Below, one piece after another: positions 51,936-59,861 of a DNA stretch of 64,000 bases. The stretch is from assembly GCF_025685625.1 (NCBI RefSeq), contig NZ_JAGSYI010000001.1, positions 992,001 to 1,056,000 on the forward strand, given 5' to 3'. Positions within the stretch are counted from its first letter, which is position 1. Every line of letters begins with the position of its first letter. The notes below the pieces were generated by a model. The model ran no database searches, was not told the origin of the DNA, and was given only the letters and a program-made list of their open reading frames with translations. Both the position numbers and the translations under genes were made by a program. The stretch is from Acidicapsa acidisoli (GTDB taxonomy: Bacteria > Acidobacteriota > Terriglobia > Terriglobales > Acidobacteriaceae).

Positions 51936-52556
51936 TCAGCGCCGGTAGCCGCTGTCGCGCCTGGGACGGTCGCCGCGACCTCGGTCGTTGCGGTTTCCGC
52001 GGTCGCTGCCATAGCCGGAGCGGCTGGGCATGGTGGGGATGGGCGCGGGCAGGTGGGTCTTGCCCTTGGGGTAGACGACGAGGTAGCGCTCCTGGCCTTC
52101 GCCGACGGAGGCGGATTCGACATCTTCCATGTTCTTGAAAGCGAGATGGAGCATGCGGCGTTCGCGGGAGTTGGACGGCGGGAAGCTGAAAGGCTGGCCT
52201 GATTGGCGAACGCGTTCGGCGGCGGTTTCGGCGGAGAGCTGAATCTCCTGAGCGCGGAGGGCTTTGAAGTTGAGCGCGTCGAAGCTGACGAGGTCGTGTT
52301 CGCGGACGTCGAGGCGGAGGATCTGGATCGCGATGTGCTCGAGGGAGCGGAGGAGTTCGCCGCCGCGCTGGGTGAGCAACGGAGCGTCGGGGCCGGCGAG
52401 CTCTACGTTGAGGACCTGTGCGCCGCCGGTTTCGGCGCTCTCTGGCGGGGCGCTGGCGCTGATGCGGTATTTCAGGCGCAATCCGCCTAAGTGGATGACC
52501 GAATTGAGGAAGTTCGCGATTTGTTTGGCGGATTGTTGCAGGTCGGCGATTGGCAT
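51936..52556 (-). CDS. R3H-domain nucleic acid-binding protein (Jag/KhpB-like)
   Basis: 206 aa from ATG 52556 (a TTG start 18 nt earlier is possible). The N-terminal ~90 residues form a KH-like region (GGELLRSLEHIAIQILRL). LSAETAAERVRQSGQPFSFPPSNSRERRMLHLAFKNMEDVESASVGEGQERYLVVYPK is the R3H block with the Arg-x-x-x-His-type RERRMLHLAF. The tail is Arg/Gly/Asp repeats (DRGNRNDRGRGDRPRRDS), typical of flexible RNA-binding tails. Jag and KhpB bind RNA with KhpA; usual partner YidC is not nearby. Confidence 0.72.
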   Translation of the reverse strand: MPIADLQQSAKQIANFLNSVIHLGGLRLKYRISASAPPESAETGGAQVLNVELAGPDAPLLTQRGGELLRSLEHIAIQILRLDVREHDLVSFDALNFKALRAQEIQLSAETAAERVRQSGQPFSFPPSNSRERRMLHLAFKNMEDVESASVGEGQERYLVVYPKGKTHLPAPIPTMPSRSGYGSDRGNRNDRGRGDRPRRDSGYRR

Positions 52557-52643
52557 GACAAACAAGTATCGCAAATTGGAGCGCGGAACGGGAATTGCGG
52601 CTTGATAGCCGGGTTCTTTGCGTCGACAGAACCCGGCTGGATG

Positions 52644-53195
52644 CTAGAGGATTTGGCGGCTGGGGGCGGTTTCGCGGCTTGCGAGGTAGCGGCGGACGGC
52701 GACAGGAACTCCAAAGGCGAGGGTGAGAATCAGGCCGGTGGAGAGAAGATCGCGGCCGTAGAAGGGCAGTCCGGCGGCGAGACAGGTGAGCAGGCCAGTG
52801 AATGTGGGCGCGTACATGCCGCCTGGGTTGTGCGCTCCAGCCCAGACGGCGTAGTTCGATGCGAGGAAGAAGGACGTGGGGCCGATGATCGCTGCGGAGG
52901 CTACTCGCAGGACGGAGACGTGGCGGGCGAGCAGGATGCTGCCCAGCACGATGGCGGCGGCGTTCCAGGCCCAGGTGACGAGGTAGGACTGCCAGATGAA
53001 GTCGTAGCCGTAGACGTGCGTGGTGAGGTAGTAGTCGACTCCGGCGAATGCGGCGACGGGCAAGAAGATTTCACGCCAGTTGCGGCGCGCGCCGAAGTAG
53101 AGCAGCGAGCCACCGACGGCGGTGAATCCGTACCATCCGGCGTGGGGAATGACGCGGCTCAGAAGAGCGGCAAGCAACAGCAGATATGCGGGCAT
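52644..53195 (-). CDS. DUF6580-like multi-pass membrane protein
   Basis: 183 aa, ATG after GAGGTATTC. Five or six hydrophobic helices: MPAYLLLLAALLSRVIPH, GWYGFTAVGGSLLYFGA, EIFLPVAAFAGVDYYLTTHVYG, LVTWAWNAAAIVLGSILLA, IIGPTSFFLASNYAVWAGA and GLILTLAFGVPVAVRRYL. The layout SRVIPHxxNFxPVGGSLLYFGAR resembles DUF6580. Function not known, perhaps a small substrate-binding membrane component. Confidence 0.65.
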   Translation of the reverse strand: MPAYLLLLAALLSRVIPHAGWYGFTAVGGSLLYFGARRNWREIFLPVAAFAGVDYYLTTHVYGYDFIWQSYLVTWAWNAAAIVLGSILLARHVSVLRVASAAIIGPTSFFLASNYAVWAGAHNPGGMYAPTFTGLLTCLAAGLPFYGRDLLSTGLILTLAFGVPVAVRRYLASRETAPSRQIL

Positions 53196-53430
53196 GAATA
53201 CCTCAGGAAAATTGATTGAACTGGTTGATTGGATGGGCTTCAGAAAAGCCGGAACGCTCTATTCATTCTGAGGAGCATTTGGGGATGGGTCAACTGAAAG
53301 CTGTTGACGGGATGAAATTATGCTGAATTGGCGTTAAAACTGCGCTCCGATTTCCTGCCCTTAGTCATTTTCATCATTTTCATCATGGCAAGTAATCCTA
53401 CGCAGCAAGTATGAGGGACGAGGTGCTGGA

Positions 53431-53512
53431 TAACGGCCCAGGGCTAAAGCCCATTTCTTATCGCCCCCATCTTCAAGGGCCTGAAGGCCCCTGCTCCCTC
53501 CGACTGGAGGAA
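53431..53512. repeat. family-2 double-hairpin repeat, copy 2
   Basis: TAACGGCCCAGGGCTAAAGCCC, then AAGGGCCTGAAGGCCCCT, then CTGCTCCCTCCGACTGG. The two hairpins and the CTCCCTCCGA tail match copy 1, while stem bases have changed in pairs (GGCT/AGCC kept; GCAGCC/GGCTGC became GGGCCT/AGGCCC). Confidence 0.6.
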
Positions 53513-53545
53513 TACGCATTTGTGCTGTTGGGAGACTTGTCTTGA

Positions 53546-54673
53546 TCATTTTTGTTCCTGGCCACCGAGAAACTGGCCGGCGTCTTCTTTGCCGTCTACG
53601 ATGTAGACCCAGCCGGAGAGTGGGGATTGGCCGAGGATCTCGTCGAGCCGATCGTTGGAGGCGCCGATCATGCTGGTGTTTCGCCAGGAGTATGCAAAGC
53701 GGAGGTCGCTGAAGTCGACGGTGGTCCAGGCGCGGGATGGCGGGAGATCGGGAGCCGGATGACCGGAGACGGATCTCCGGCCGAGGTCGCGGACGACCGG
53801 CCACTGGGACCAGTCGAGATAGACCTGACCGAGGCGGGTGCGTTTGGCGGCTTCGATGGCGGGGGTGTCCTGCGGCTTGAAGAGCGAGTCGACGCGGGAG
53901 TCGCTGACGACCTGGCCGGAGCGGGTGTCGACTTCCGCGGTTTGCCAGGTGGTCTCGGTTTCGAGCAGGGCGTGCCAGCGCCAGGGGTTGATGGGGTAGG
54001 GTTCGAGGGCGATGCGGCGGATAGGGGTTGGCGTGACCTGGGCTGCTTCGACGAGGTTGCGGGCGGCGGCGTGCTCGGCCCAGCGCCAACACCAGAGGAT
54101 GACCATGCCGGAGAGTGCGGCGATGGCCCAGCCACGTCCGCGAAAACGGGTGCGGCGTGCGCCTACTTCGCGATCGGCGAGGCCGAGAATTGCCGGGACG
54201 ATGAGGGCTGCGAGAAGAAGCGCCCAGAGCACCGGCTCGGCGATGAAGACGAGATCGCCGGAGTACCAGCGGGGGTTGAAGGGAAAGAATGGGCGCAGGC
54301 CGTAGTTGTTGGTCCAGTCGAGGAGCAGGTGACTGAGATCCGCAATGAAGGCTGCTGCGTAGACCCATAGCCAGCGGATGGGCTGACGTTCTCTGAGGTT
54401 TCTGCTACGAGACTGGAAGATGCGATTCAGGAGCCAGTCAATGAACCAGACGAAGCCGGTGATGGCGAGCGCCATGACAGGGGCCGCGACGAAGGTATGA
54501 GTGATGCCGCGATGGTGTTCGAGGCCGGCGACGGGCCCGCTGTAGGGCCAGAGGACGTCCATATCGGGCGCTTCGGCAGCGAGGGTGGCTGCGAGGGTGG
54601 CGTAGGCAGTGCGGCGGTTGAGCCCGGCGCGTCCGATGCAGGCTCCGGTGAGGAAGTGGGTGACTGGCTCCAT
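53546..54673 (-). CDS. metal-dependent hydrolase-like membrane protein (YdjM/DUF457 family)
   Basis: 375 aa. MEPVTHFLTGACIGRAGLNRRTAYATLAATLAAEAPDMDVLW, then GLEHHRGITHTFVAAPVMAL, has the His/Asp set characteristic of the LexA-binding, inner-membrane-associated hydrolase group. A block FIADLSHLLLDWTNNYGLRPFFPF supplies more His/Asp. Several membrane helices follow (~75-95, ~150-190). The C-terminal ~170 residues are soluble. A palindromic possible operator lies directly upstream of the ATG. Substrate unknown. Confidence 0.75.
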   Translation of the reverse strand: MEPVTHFLTGACIGRAGLNRRTAYATLAATLAAEAPDMDVLWPYSGPVAGLEHHRGITHTFVAAPVMALAITGFVWFIDWLLNRIFQSRSRNLRERQPIRWLWVYAAAFIADLSHLLLDWTNNYGLRPFFPFNPRWYSGDLVFIAEPVLWALLLAALIVPAILGLADREVGARRTRFRGRGWAIAALSGMVILWCWRWAEHAAARNLVEAAQVTPTPIRRIALEPYPINPWRWHALLETETTWQTAEVDTRSGQVVSDSRVDSLFKPQDTPAIEAAKRTRLGQVYLDWSQWPVVRDLGRRSVSGHPAPDLPPSRAWTTVDFSDLRFAYSWRNTSMIGASNDRLDEILGQSPLSGWVYIVDGKEDAGQFLGGQEQK

Positions 54674-54676
54674 AAG

Positions 54677-54693
54677 TGACCTATTCTAGGTCA
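54677..54693. promoter_or_regulatory. perfect inverted repeat upstream of the hydrolase start
   Basis: TGACCTA (54677-54683) and TAGGTCA (54687-54693) are exact inverse copies around TTC. It lies 4-20 nt upstream of the 54673 start, where a bound regulator would block translation or transcription. Confidence 0.4.
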
Positions 54694-54873
54694 TTCTGGG
54701 CTTGAGGGCTGGCGGTCGACGCAGGTGTTGTGGTCGTCAGCGTTAGCGTAGGCAGGACGAGCTAAAAAGTTGTCCCTCTGACTCATTCTTGGACACATGC
54801 GCGTTTCTCGGTACCTATCTTGAATTCTTCACGGAAACAATTCTCGATGAGTGATTTGCCTGAATGCATCTTC

Positions 54874-56814
54874 CTACTGTTGAAGTTTCTGCCTGATCCT
54901 TTCGCACGCTTGCGCCGCCATATTCACGTGGATGATGCCCTCGCTCGTGACAACCCGTTCGATGACATCCTTGTTGTCACAGAGAGCCTCCAATGCTGGC
55001 AGCGCCCGTGGATCGCCGATCCATTCCAGAGCGCGTATGGCATCGCACAATCCGACGAGACGCATTGTGTGAAGGGTGCCGAGAAGCGGTACGACCGCCG
55101 GCTCTCCTATCAAAGCAAGAGCGTTTGCGGCTTCGAGAGTTGTCTCAAAGTTGCATTCTTGAAGCACTTCAATCAGCCCACGGATCGCCCGTGGATCGCG
55201 AAGGGGTGCAAGCGCGCGCAGTGCCGCGAGCCGAACATCTATGTCATCGTCATTGGTCGCGGCTCGCAGGAGACCGAGAAGAGCAGAACGGTCCTTTATG
55301 AAACCGAGGGCTTGGGCGGCCAAAATACGGACGATCCAGTCATCGTCCTCTTTGAGTGCGTGGACCAAGCTATCTGCCAAAGCGGGGAACAGTTCCGGCG
55401 CAGCTTCCAACCTCTCGACGGCATAGTCATCCAGCAAGTCGTGTCGGCTCAACCGATCTTCGTTTATCTCGATGAGCGCGCGGGACGCGAACGCTCTCCC
55501 GACGTCCTTGCATCGATTTTCGGTCAGCCTCACATCGAGGCTCCGCCACAACTGCATCACCAAGCGGAAGGGTATTCGACTACCTTTGGCAAAAACGCCG
55601 AGGGTGTAGTACAATGTTTGATCCTCTCTCGGGAGCCGGTCCAGGCTCACATCGAAACAGATCTTCAGATTGGTCTGAGGATCTTTCGAGTAGCGATCTA
55701 ACCTTATCTCGGACACCCGCTGTACTTCGGCAAGCCAGTCCATTCCCGAAACGTCCTGCGAAAGAACAGCTCCGGCGATCTTGAGGGCCAGCGGAAGGTA
55801 TGCGACGCGCTTTGCAACGAGCCCGAACGCCGGGTCCTCTCGTCCTGCCCACCTCTTCAAGAGTTCTACCGACTGCCCCTCTGTTAAACATTCCAAAGAG
55901 AGCACCTTAGCTGCCCACTGGAGGCCGACGGACCGGTCTCGCGTCGTAAATAGGATTCGAACACGGGGAGCGCTCCACTCGCCAGTCCGGAAAGTTTCAA
56001 GCTGTTTGGCTTCCACAACATCATCCAACACCAGGAGCGTCGCTTTTTGTTCCAGCAAGTTGCGCAACCGGCTTGAGCCCGAAGCCAGAGTCTCGTAAGC
56101 TGATTCCCGATCACCAAGAGCCCTCCCAGCTTCTCGCACTTGCTCCAGGAGATTGGCCTCGTTGATCCCCAGCCAAATGATCCCGTCGGGAAACGCATCT
56201 TGAATTACACGGTCATGACAGATTTCTTGGGCAAGTACGGTCTTGCCAAGGCCTCCCATCCCATGTATGCCGACGATTCGCATCTCTGGGCCTTCGCCTG
56301 TAAGGAGTTGGCGCATCTTCGTCACCTCCTCAGGGCGCGCGACGAAGTTCGGCGGAAGCGGCGGGACCGTGGAGCGAGTGACACGATACTCCAGTCGCAG
56401 AACCACGCTCGCACCTCCGCGAACGTCTTCGAGCAGGAGCTTGAACTGTGCGGCATAGGAGTTTGCACCGCTGAAGTCGCGGTACTGTTTTGCTTCGAGA
56501 TACAGTGGAATATCGCTGCCCAAGCGGGCAAGCAGGGGAATAACCCGTTTCCCCTTGCGAAGTGAGCGGAGCTGCTCTGCGCGGCAAATCTCAGAGGCAT
56601 TACATCCCGGGGTCACCAAGGCCAGGACCACGTGGGATTTGTCGATGGCGCGCTCGATTTCGGTCGTCCATGAAGCGCCACCCGCGAGGCGCTGCTTGTC
56701 TAGCCAGGCGTCGAAGCCTTCCGCCTGGAGGTCCCGCTGGAGGCGCTGAGCCAAGTCCGCGCCGTCCTTGCGAGCATATGAGATGAAGATGCCGGCTTTG
56801 CGCTGCACAGCCAT
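54874..56814 (-). CDS. TIR-NB-ARC-HEAT protein (NLR-like)
   Basis: 646 aa from ATG 56814; the frame is open to 56940. TIR domain: GIFISYARKDGADLAQRLQ, then VVLALVTPGCNASEICRAEQLRSLRKGKRVIPL, with Glu80 in the usual catalytic position. NB-ARC: Walker A GIHGMGGLGKTVL (182-194), Walker B LLVLDDV (260-266), YLPLALKIAG (GxP-like) near 340, and RHD (457-459) in place of MHD. HEAT-like helical repeats run from ~490 to 640, one with GEPAVVPLL. Thus a plant-NLR-like plan: NADase effector, ATPase switch, repeat sensor. It stands alone, consistent with an autonomous abortive-infection protein. No Shine-Dalgarno. Confidence 0.8.
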   Translation of the reverse strand: MAVQRKAGIFISYARKDGADLAQRLQRDLQAEGFDAWLDKQRLAGGASWTTEIERAIDKSHVVLALVTPGCNASEICRAEQLRSLRKGKRVIPLLARLGSDIPLYLEAKQYRDFSGANSYAAQFKLLLEDVRGGASVVLRLEYRVTRSTVPPLPPNFVARPEEVTKMRQLLTGEGPEMRIVGIHGMGGLGKTVLAQEICHDRVIQDAFPDGIIWLGINEANLLEQVREAGRALGDRESAYETLASGSSRLRNLLEQKATLLVLDDVVEAKQLETFRTGEWSAPRVRILFTTRDRSVGLQWAAKVLSLECLTEGQSVELLKRWAGREDPAFGLVAKRVAYLPLALKIAGAVLSQDVSGMDWLAEVQRVSEIRLDRYSKDPQTNLKICFDVSLDRLPREDQTLYYTLGVFAKGSRIPFRLVMQLWRSLDVRLTENRCKDVGRAFASRALIEINEDRLSRHDLLDDYAVERLEAAPELFPALADSLVHALKEDDDWIVRILAAQALGFIKDRSALLGLLRAATNDDDIDVRLAALRALAPLRDPRAIRGLIEVLQECNFETTLEAANALALIGEPAVVPLLGTLHTMRLVGLCDAIRALEWIGDPRALPALEALCDNKDVIERVVTSEGIIHVNMAAQACERIRQKLQQ

Positions 56815-57072
56815 CCGTGGTGTCAATCTATCATCTTTGATTCTCAGTCGCTTGACGACGCGATAGTGGGAGCTCCCGGTACAGCGTTTTTGGCTCACTC
56901 GGAGGGACGCCCAAGACACTTTTGGCGAGTGGTCGTTCACTCAGAAGTTGGTCCATACCTCGGATTACTCCCGCCTTGTCGGCATGTCGGAAGGAATTAT
57001 CGAGGCACTGGAGTAGTTTTGGGCGTATCACCGGCAAACCGGACGTAGTTCTCAAGTTAGCGCCTGTTGGTT

Positions 57073-57122
57073 TTGTGGTCTCCCACCCTTTGTGCAAACT
57101 ACGCACAAAGGATGGGGCACCC
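57073..57122. repeat. family-1 hairpin repeat, copy 3
   Basis: TTGTGGTCTCCCACCC, then CTTTGTGC (57088-57095) pairing with GCACAAAG (57103-57110), then GATGGGGCACCC. In the ~340-bp gap between the TIR-NB-ARC start and cyanase; nothing else was found there. Confidence 0.65.
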
Positions 57123-57154
57123 GAGTTCTTGCTGAGACTTAAATCGAATAACTC

Positions 57155-57604
57155 TTAATAGCACTTGTAAGGCAGGAATTTGCCGCTCATCTCGATTTTG
57201 ACGCGGTCGCCTTTGGGGTCGGGTTCGCGGGCGATGGACATGTTGAAGTCGATGGCGCTCATGATGCCGTCGCCGAATTCCTCTTCGATTAGGGCTTTCC
57301 ACGTTGTGCCGTAGTTCTGGACGAGTTCGTAAAAGCGATAGATGAGCGGATCGGTGGGCGGCATGACGGAGCCTGCTCCGCGCATTGGAGGTTCGGTGAG
57401 GAGCGCTGCGTCGGCGTCGTCCAGATCGAGGACGGCGGCTGCTTTCTGGGCTTCTTCGGCGGTGAGTGGGAACTGGCCGAGCAGGGCGGCCGTGTACATA
57501 ACTGCTGAACCGCTGCCGAGGGCGGGAGCAATGGTGGACCACTTGAGCTTAAGCCGCCGTTTTGCTGCAAGGATCTTTTCTGTGAGTTGCTCTCGCGCTG
57601 TCAT
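57155..57604 (-). CDS. cynS: cyanase (cyanate hydratase)
   Basis: 149 aa, ATG after AGAGGGGAACC. N-terminal helix-turn-helix-like domain (EKILAAKRRLKLKWSTIAPALG). C-terminal catalytic domain with DPLIYRFYELVQNYGTTWKALIEEEFGDGIMSAIDFNMSIAREPDPKGDRVKI: the Arg, Glu and Ser of cyanase are in YRFYELV and AIDFNMS. It decomposes cyanate with bicarbonate to ammonia and CO2. No carbonic anhydrase or cyanate transporter is adjacent. The length fits the family (about 156 aa). Confidence 0.92.
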   Translation of the reverse strand: MTAREQLTEKILAAKRRLKLKWSTIAPALGSGSAVMYTAALLGQFPLTAEEAQKAAAVLDLDDADAALLTEPPMRGAGSVMPPTDPLIYRFYELVQNYGTTWKALIEEEFGDGIMSAIDFNMSIAREPDPKGDRVKIEMSGKFLPYKCY

Positions 57605-57744
57605 GGTTCCCCTCTGTTGTGACTCTCGATCTTGAATATATCAATGGTCAATCCATGATCAGTTCATTGTTCCCGGGAACTTTTCAGAAAGGGAGTTGCG
57701 TTGTGATTCAGGTGAAATTCTGGCAGGATGGCTTACGAGCTCCG

Positions 57745-58011
57745 ATGCGAAAATCCAGGGATGTTCCTCTTACTTTGCTGGCCGCTGCAGCGCTGGCTTC
57801 GGTTGGCTGTCACAATGGGCCGCGCCGGTGCGTGGATGCGCAGAATCATCTTATGCCGGATTCGTATTGCGACGAGAAACACGGCTCGGGTGCTCATTTC
57901 GTCTATGGCGGCTCGAGTGGCGGCCATGTTGGAGATATGGTTGTAGGCGCGAGTGAATCGGGCGTAAGCTTTGGCGGATTTGGCCACGGCGGCGGGGATG
58001 GCGGCGAATAA
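57745..58011 (+). CDS. small lipoprotein upstream of the YgiC homologue
   Basis: 88 aa from ATG 57745; the frame runs 42 codons further upstream without a signal. The signal peptide VPLTLLAAAALASVGC ends in a lipobox, so the Cys is probably lipidated. RRCVDAQNHLMPDSYC has two more Cys, and the tail is Gly-rich (GGSSGGHVGDMVVGASESG). The stop overlaps the next ATG in TAATG, so both are co-translated. Position beside a YgiC homologue mirrors the ygiB-ygiC pair of enterics, whose YgiB is also an exported Cys- and Gly-rich protein; sequence similarity is weak. Confidence 0.6.
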   Translation: MRKSRDVPLTLLAAAALASVGCHNGPRRCVDAQNHLMPDSYCDEKHGSGAHFVYGGSSGGHVGDMVVGASESGVSFGGFGHGGGDGGE

Positions 58012-59189
58012 TGCGGCGGCACAGGATTGAACCGCGACGTAATTGGCGAAAGTGCGTGGAGCAGGTGGGATTAACTTACCACTCGCTAGAGGACGGCACT
58101 CCGTATTGGGATGAGTCGGCTTATTGGGAGTTTTCTTCGGCCGAGATCGACAGGCTTGAGGCGGCTACGGCTGAGATTCAGCGGTTAACGCTGGCTGCGG
58201 GAGATGTGATTCTTGAGCGCGACTGGCTGGGCAGGATGGGGATTCCGGCCAGGGTTGCCGGGCTGATCCGGGAGACATGGCAGAGTGAGCCTCCGGCGCT
58301 GTATGGACGGCTCGATCTGGCCTATGACGGACGCAATATCAAGCTGCTCGAATACAACGCCGACACGCCGACCGCGCTGGTGGAAGCTGCGGTCGCACAG
58401 TGGTATTGGCTGGAAGAGCGATTTCCGAAGGATGACCAGTTCAATTCTCTGCATGAGAAGCTGGTGGCGAAGTGGAAGGATCTGGGGCCGTATGTCTCCG
58501 AGCCTGTGTTCTTCGGCCACGATGGCAGCGAAGAAGACTCGATGACGATTGCTTACCTGCGCGATACGGCGCAACAGGCAGGGCTGAGGACGGCGGCGCT
58601 GGCGATGCGCGAGGTCGGATGGGAAAGTGCTCAGGAGAGATTCGTGGCGCCGGGGCGGCATCCAATTGGGACGATTTTCAAGCTGTATCCGTGGGAATGG
58701 TTGCTGGAGGATGCTTTTGGCGAGCACGCGCTGGCGACGATGAACGCAAGGCAGCAGAAACCGGTTCCGGGGAAGGTGCCGTGGATAGAGCCGGTGTGGA
58801 AGATGATGTGGTCGAATAAGGCGCTGCTGGCGATTCTGTGGGAGCTGAATCCGAACCATGAGTTGCTGCTTCCGGCGTACCTGGATGGTCCGCGCAATAT
58901 GCAGAACTATCTTCGAAAGCCGCTGTTTGGGCGCGAGGGAGCGGGAATCACGGTCTTTCGCAACTGGGCGGAAGATGAGGGTGCTGTGGCGGCGAACGCG
59001 CTGGATGCCAAGGCTGCATCGGGGAAATTTGTGTATCAGGCGATGGCTTCGATGGCGCAGGGGGATGGCAAGACGGCTGTCCTCGGAAGCTGGTTGGTGG
59101 ATGGAGAGCCCGCGGGGATGGGGATTCGCGAGTCGGATGGGTTGGTGACGACGAATACCAGCCAGTTTGTGCCTCATTTGTTTCGGTAA
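58011..59189 (+). CDS. glutathionylspermidine synthase-family ATP-grasp ligase (YgiC-like)
   Basis: 392 aa. YHSLEDGTPYWDESAYW (23-39), YGRLDLAYDGRNIKLLEYNADTPTALVEAAV (~97-127), IFKLYPWEWLLEDAFGEHAL, SNKALLAILWELNPNHELLLPAYL and GSWLVDGEPAGMGIRESDGLVTTNTSQFVPH are the blocks of the GSP-synthase fold with ATP-grasp residues. Enteric YgiC matches these blocks well and is a peptide-ligase homologue of unknown substrate. The substrate here is also unknown; glutathionylspermidine itself is unlikely without an amidase domain. Confidence 0.82.
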   Translation: MRRHRIEPRRNWRKCVEQVGLTYHSLEDGTPYWDESAYWEFSSAEIDRLEAATAEIQRLTLAAGDVILERDWLGRMGIPARVAGLIRETWQSEPPALYGRLDLAYDGRNIKLLEYNADTPTALVEAAVAQWYWLEERFPKDDQFNSLHEKLVAKWKDLGPYVSEPVFFGHDGSEEDSMTIAYLRDTAQQAGLRTAALAMREVGWESAQERFVAPGRHPIGTIFKLYPWEWLLEDAFGEHALATMNARQQKPVPGKVPWIEPVWKMMWSNKALLAILWELNPNHELLLPAYLDGPRNMQNYLRKPLFGREGAGITVFRNWAEDEGAVAANALDAKAASGKFVYQAMASMAQGDGKTAVLGSWLVDGEPAGMGIRESDGLVTTNTSQFVPHLFR

Positions 59190-59212
59190 GGCGGATACCG
59201 CGCTGCAAGTTT

Positions 59213-59261
59213 TTGTGGTTCCAACCCTTTTCGCGGAGTATGCGAAAAGGATTGGGCACCC
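59213..59261. repeat. family-1 hairpin repeat, copy 4
   Basis: TTGTGGTTCCAACC, then CCTTTTCGC (59226-59234) pairing with GCGAAAAGG (59242-59250), then ATTGGGCACCC. Outer CCAA/TTGG replaces CCCA/TGGG of other copies, a paired change. Confidence 0.65.
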
Positions 59262-59314
59262 GTCAGGACGGCACGCGGCTATACTCTTGAGCTGAGAATC
59301 CAAAGGAGAAGAGA

Positions 59315-59740
59315 ATGACGCGGGACAATGCCACGATCGTCCGGAGCTTTGCGGATGAAGTGATCACACAAGGGAACATCGAAGCCGCAGCGCAATATGT
59401 CTGGGAAGACGTGATTGAGCAGGTTCCACTGCCTGGGCAAGGTCCCGGACTCGAGGGTCTCAAAGACATCCTTCGCGCCATGCGCGCCGGCTTTCCCGAC
59501 CTGGTCTTCTCCATCCTGGAACAAATCACAGAACACGATAAAGTCGCCAGCCGCTTCGAATGGACCGGTACGCACCGTGGTGAATTTCTCGGCATTCCCG
59601 CAACAGGACGTTTTGTTCGCGTCTGGGGGATTGTCATTGACCGCCTGGAGGATGGCCGTATCAAGGACACCCGCATCCTCATGGATACCCTCGGCCTGAT
59701 GGGCCAACTCGGCGTCCTGCCTTCTCCGGGCACACCTTGA
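59315..59740 (+). CDS. SnoaL-like ester cyclase-family protein
   Basis: 141 aa, ATG after AAAGGAGAAGAG. NTF2-like fold: ATIVRSFADEVITQGNIEAAAQYVWEDVIEQVPLPGQGPGLEGLKDILRAMRAGFPDLVFSILEQ, then KVASRFEWTGTHRGEFLGIPATGRFVRVWGIVIDRLEDGRIKD. This matches the SnoaL-like polyketide cyclase group, which is mostly of unknown substrate in soil bacteria. A repeat separates it from the YgiC homologue. Confidence 0.8.
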   Translation: MTRDNATIVRSFADEVITQGNIEAAAQYVWEDVIEQVPLPGQGPGLEGLKDILRAMRAGFPDLVFSILEQITEHDKVASRFEWTGTHRGEFLGIPATGRFVRVWGIVIDRLEDGRIKDTRILMDTLGLMGQLGVLPSPGTP

Positions 59741-59805
59741 AGCACAGATCATCACGAACGTGCTTCGGTCACGATGACAAGGCCCTATGCATTGGAGCTT
59801 TTCTT

Positions 59806-59835
59806 CCGGGGGCTGAAGCCCCCGGCTCTCTCCGA
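59806..59835. repeat. GC-rich hairpin with family-2 tail
   Basis: CCGGGGGCTGAAGCCCCCGG (59806-59825) is followed by CTCTCTCCGA, echoing the CTCCCTCCGA tail of the family-2 repeats. It lies between convergent genes and could also act as a transcription barrier. Confidence 0.5.
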
Positions 59836-59861
59836 GATTTTTAATGGACTGCTGGCGAGTT

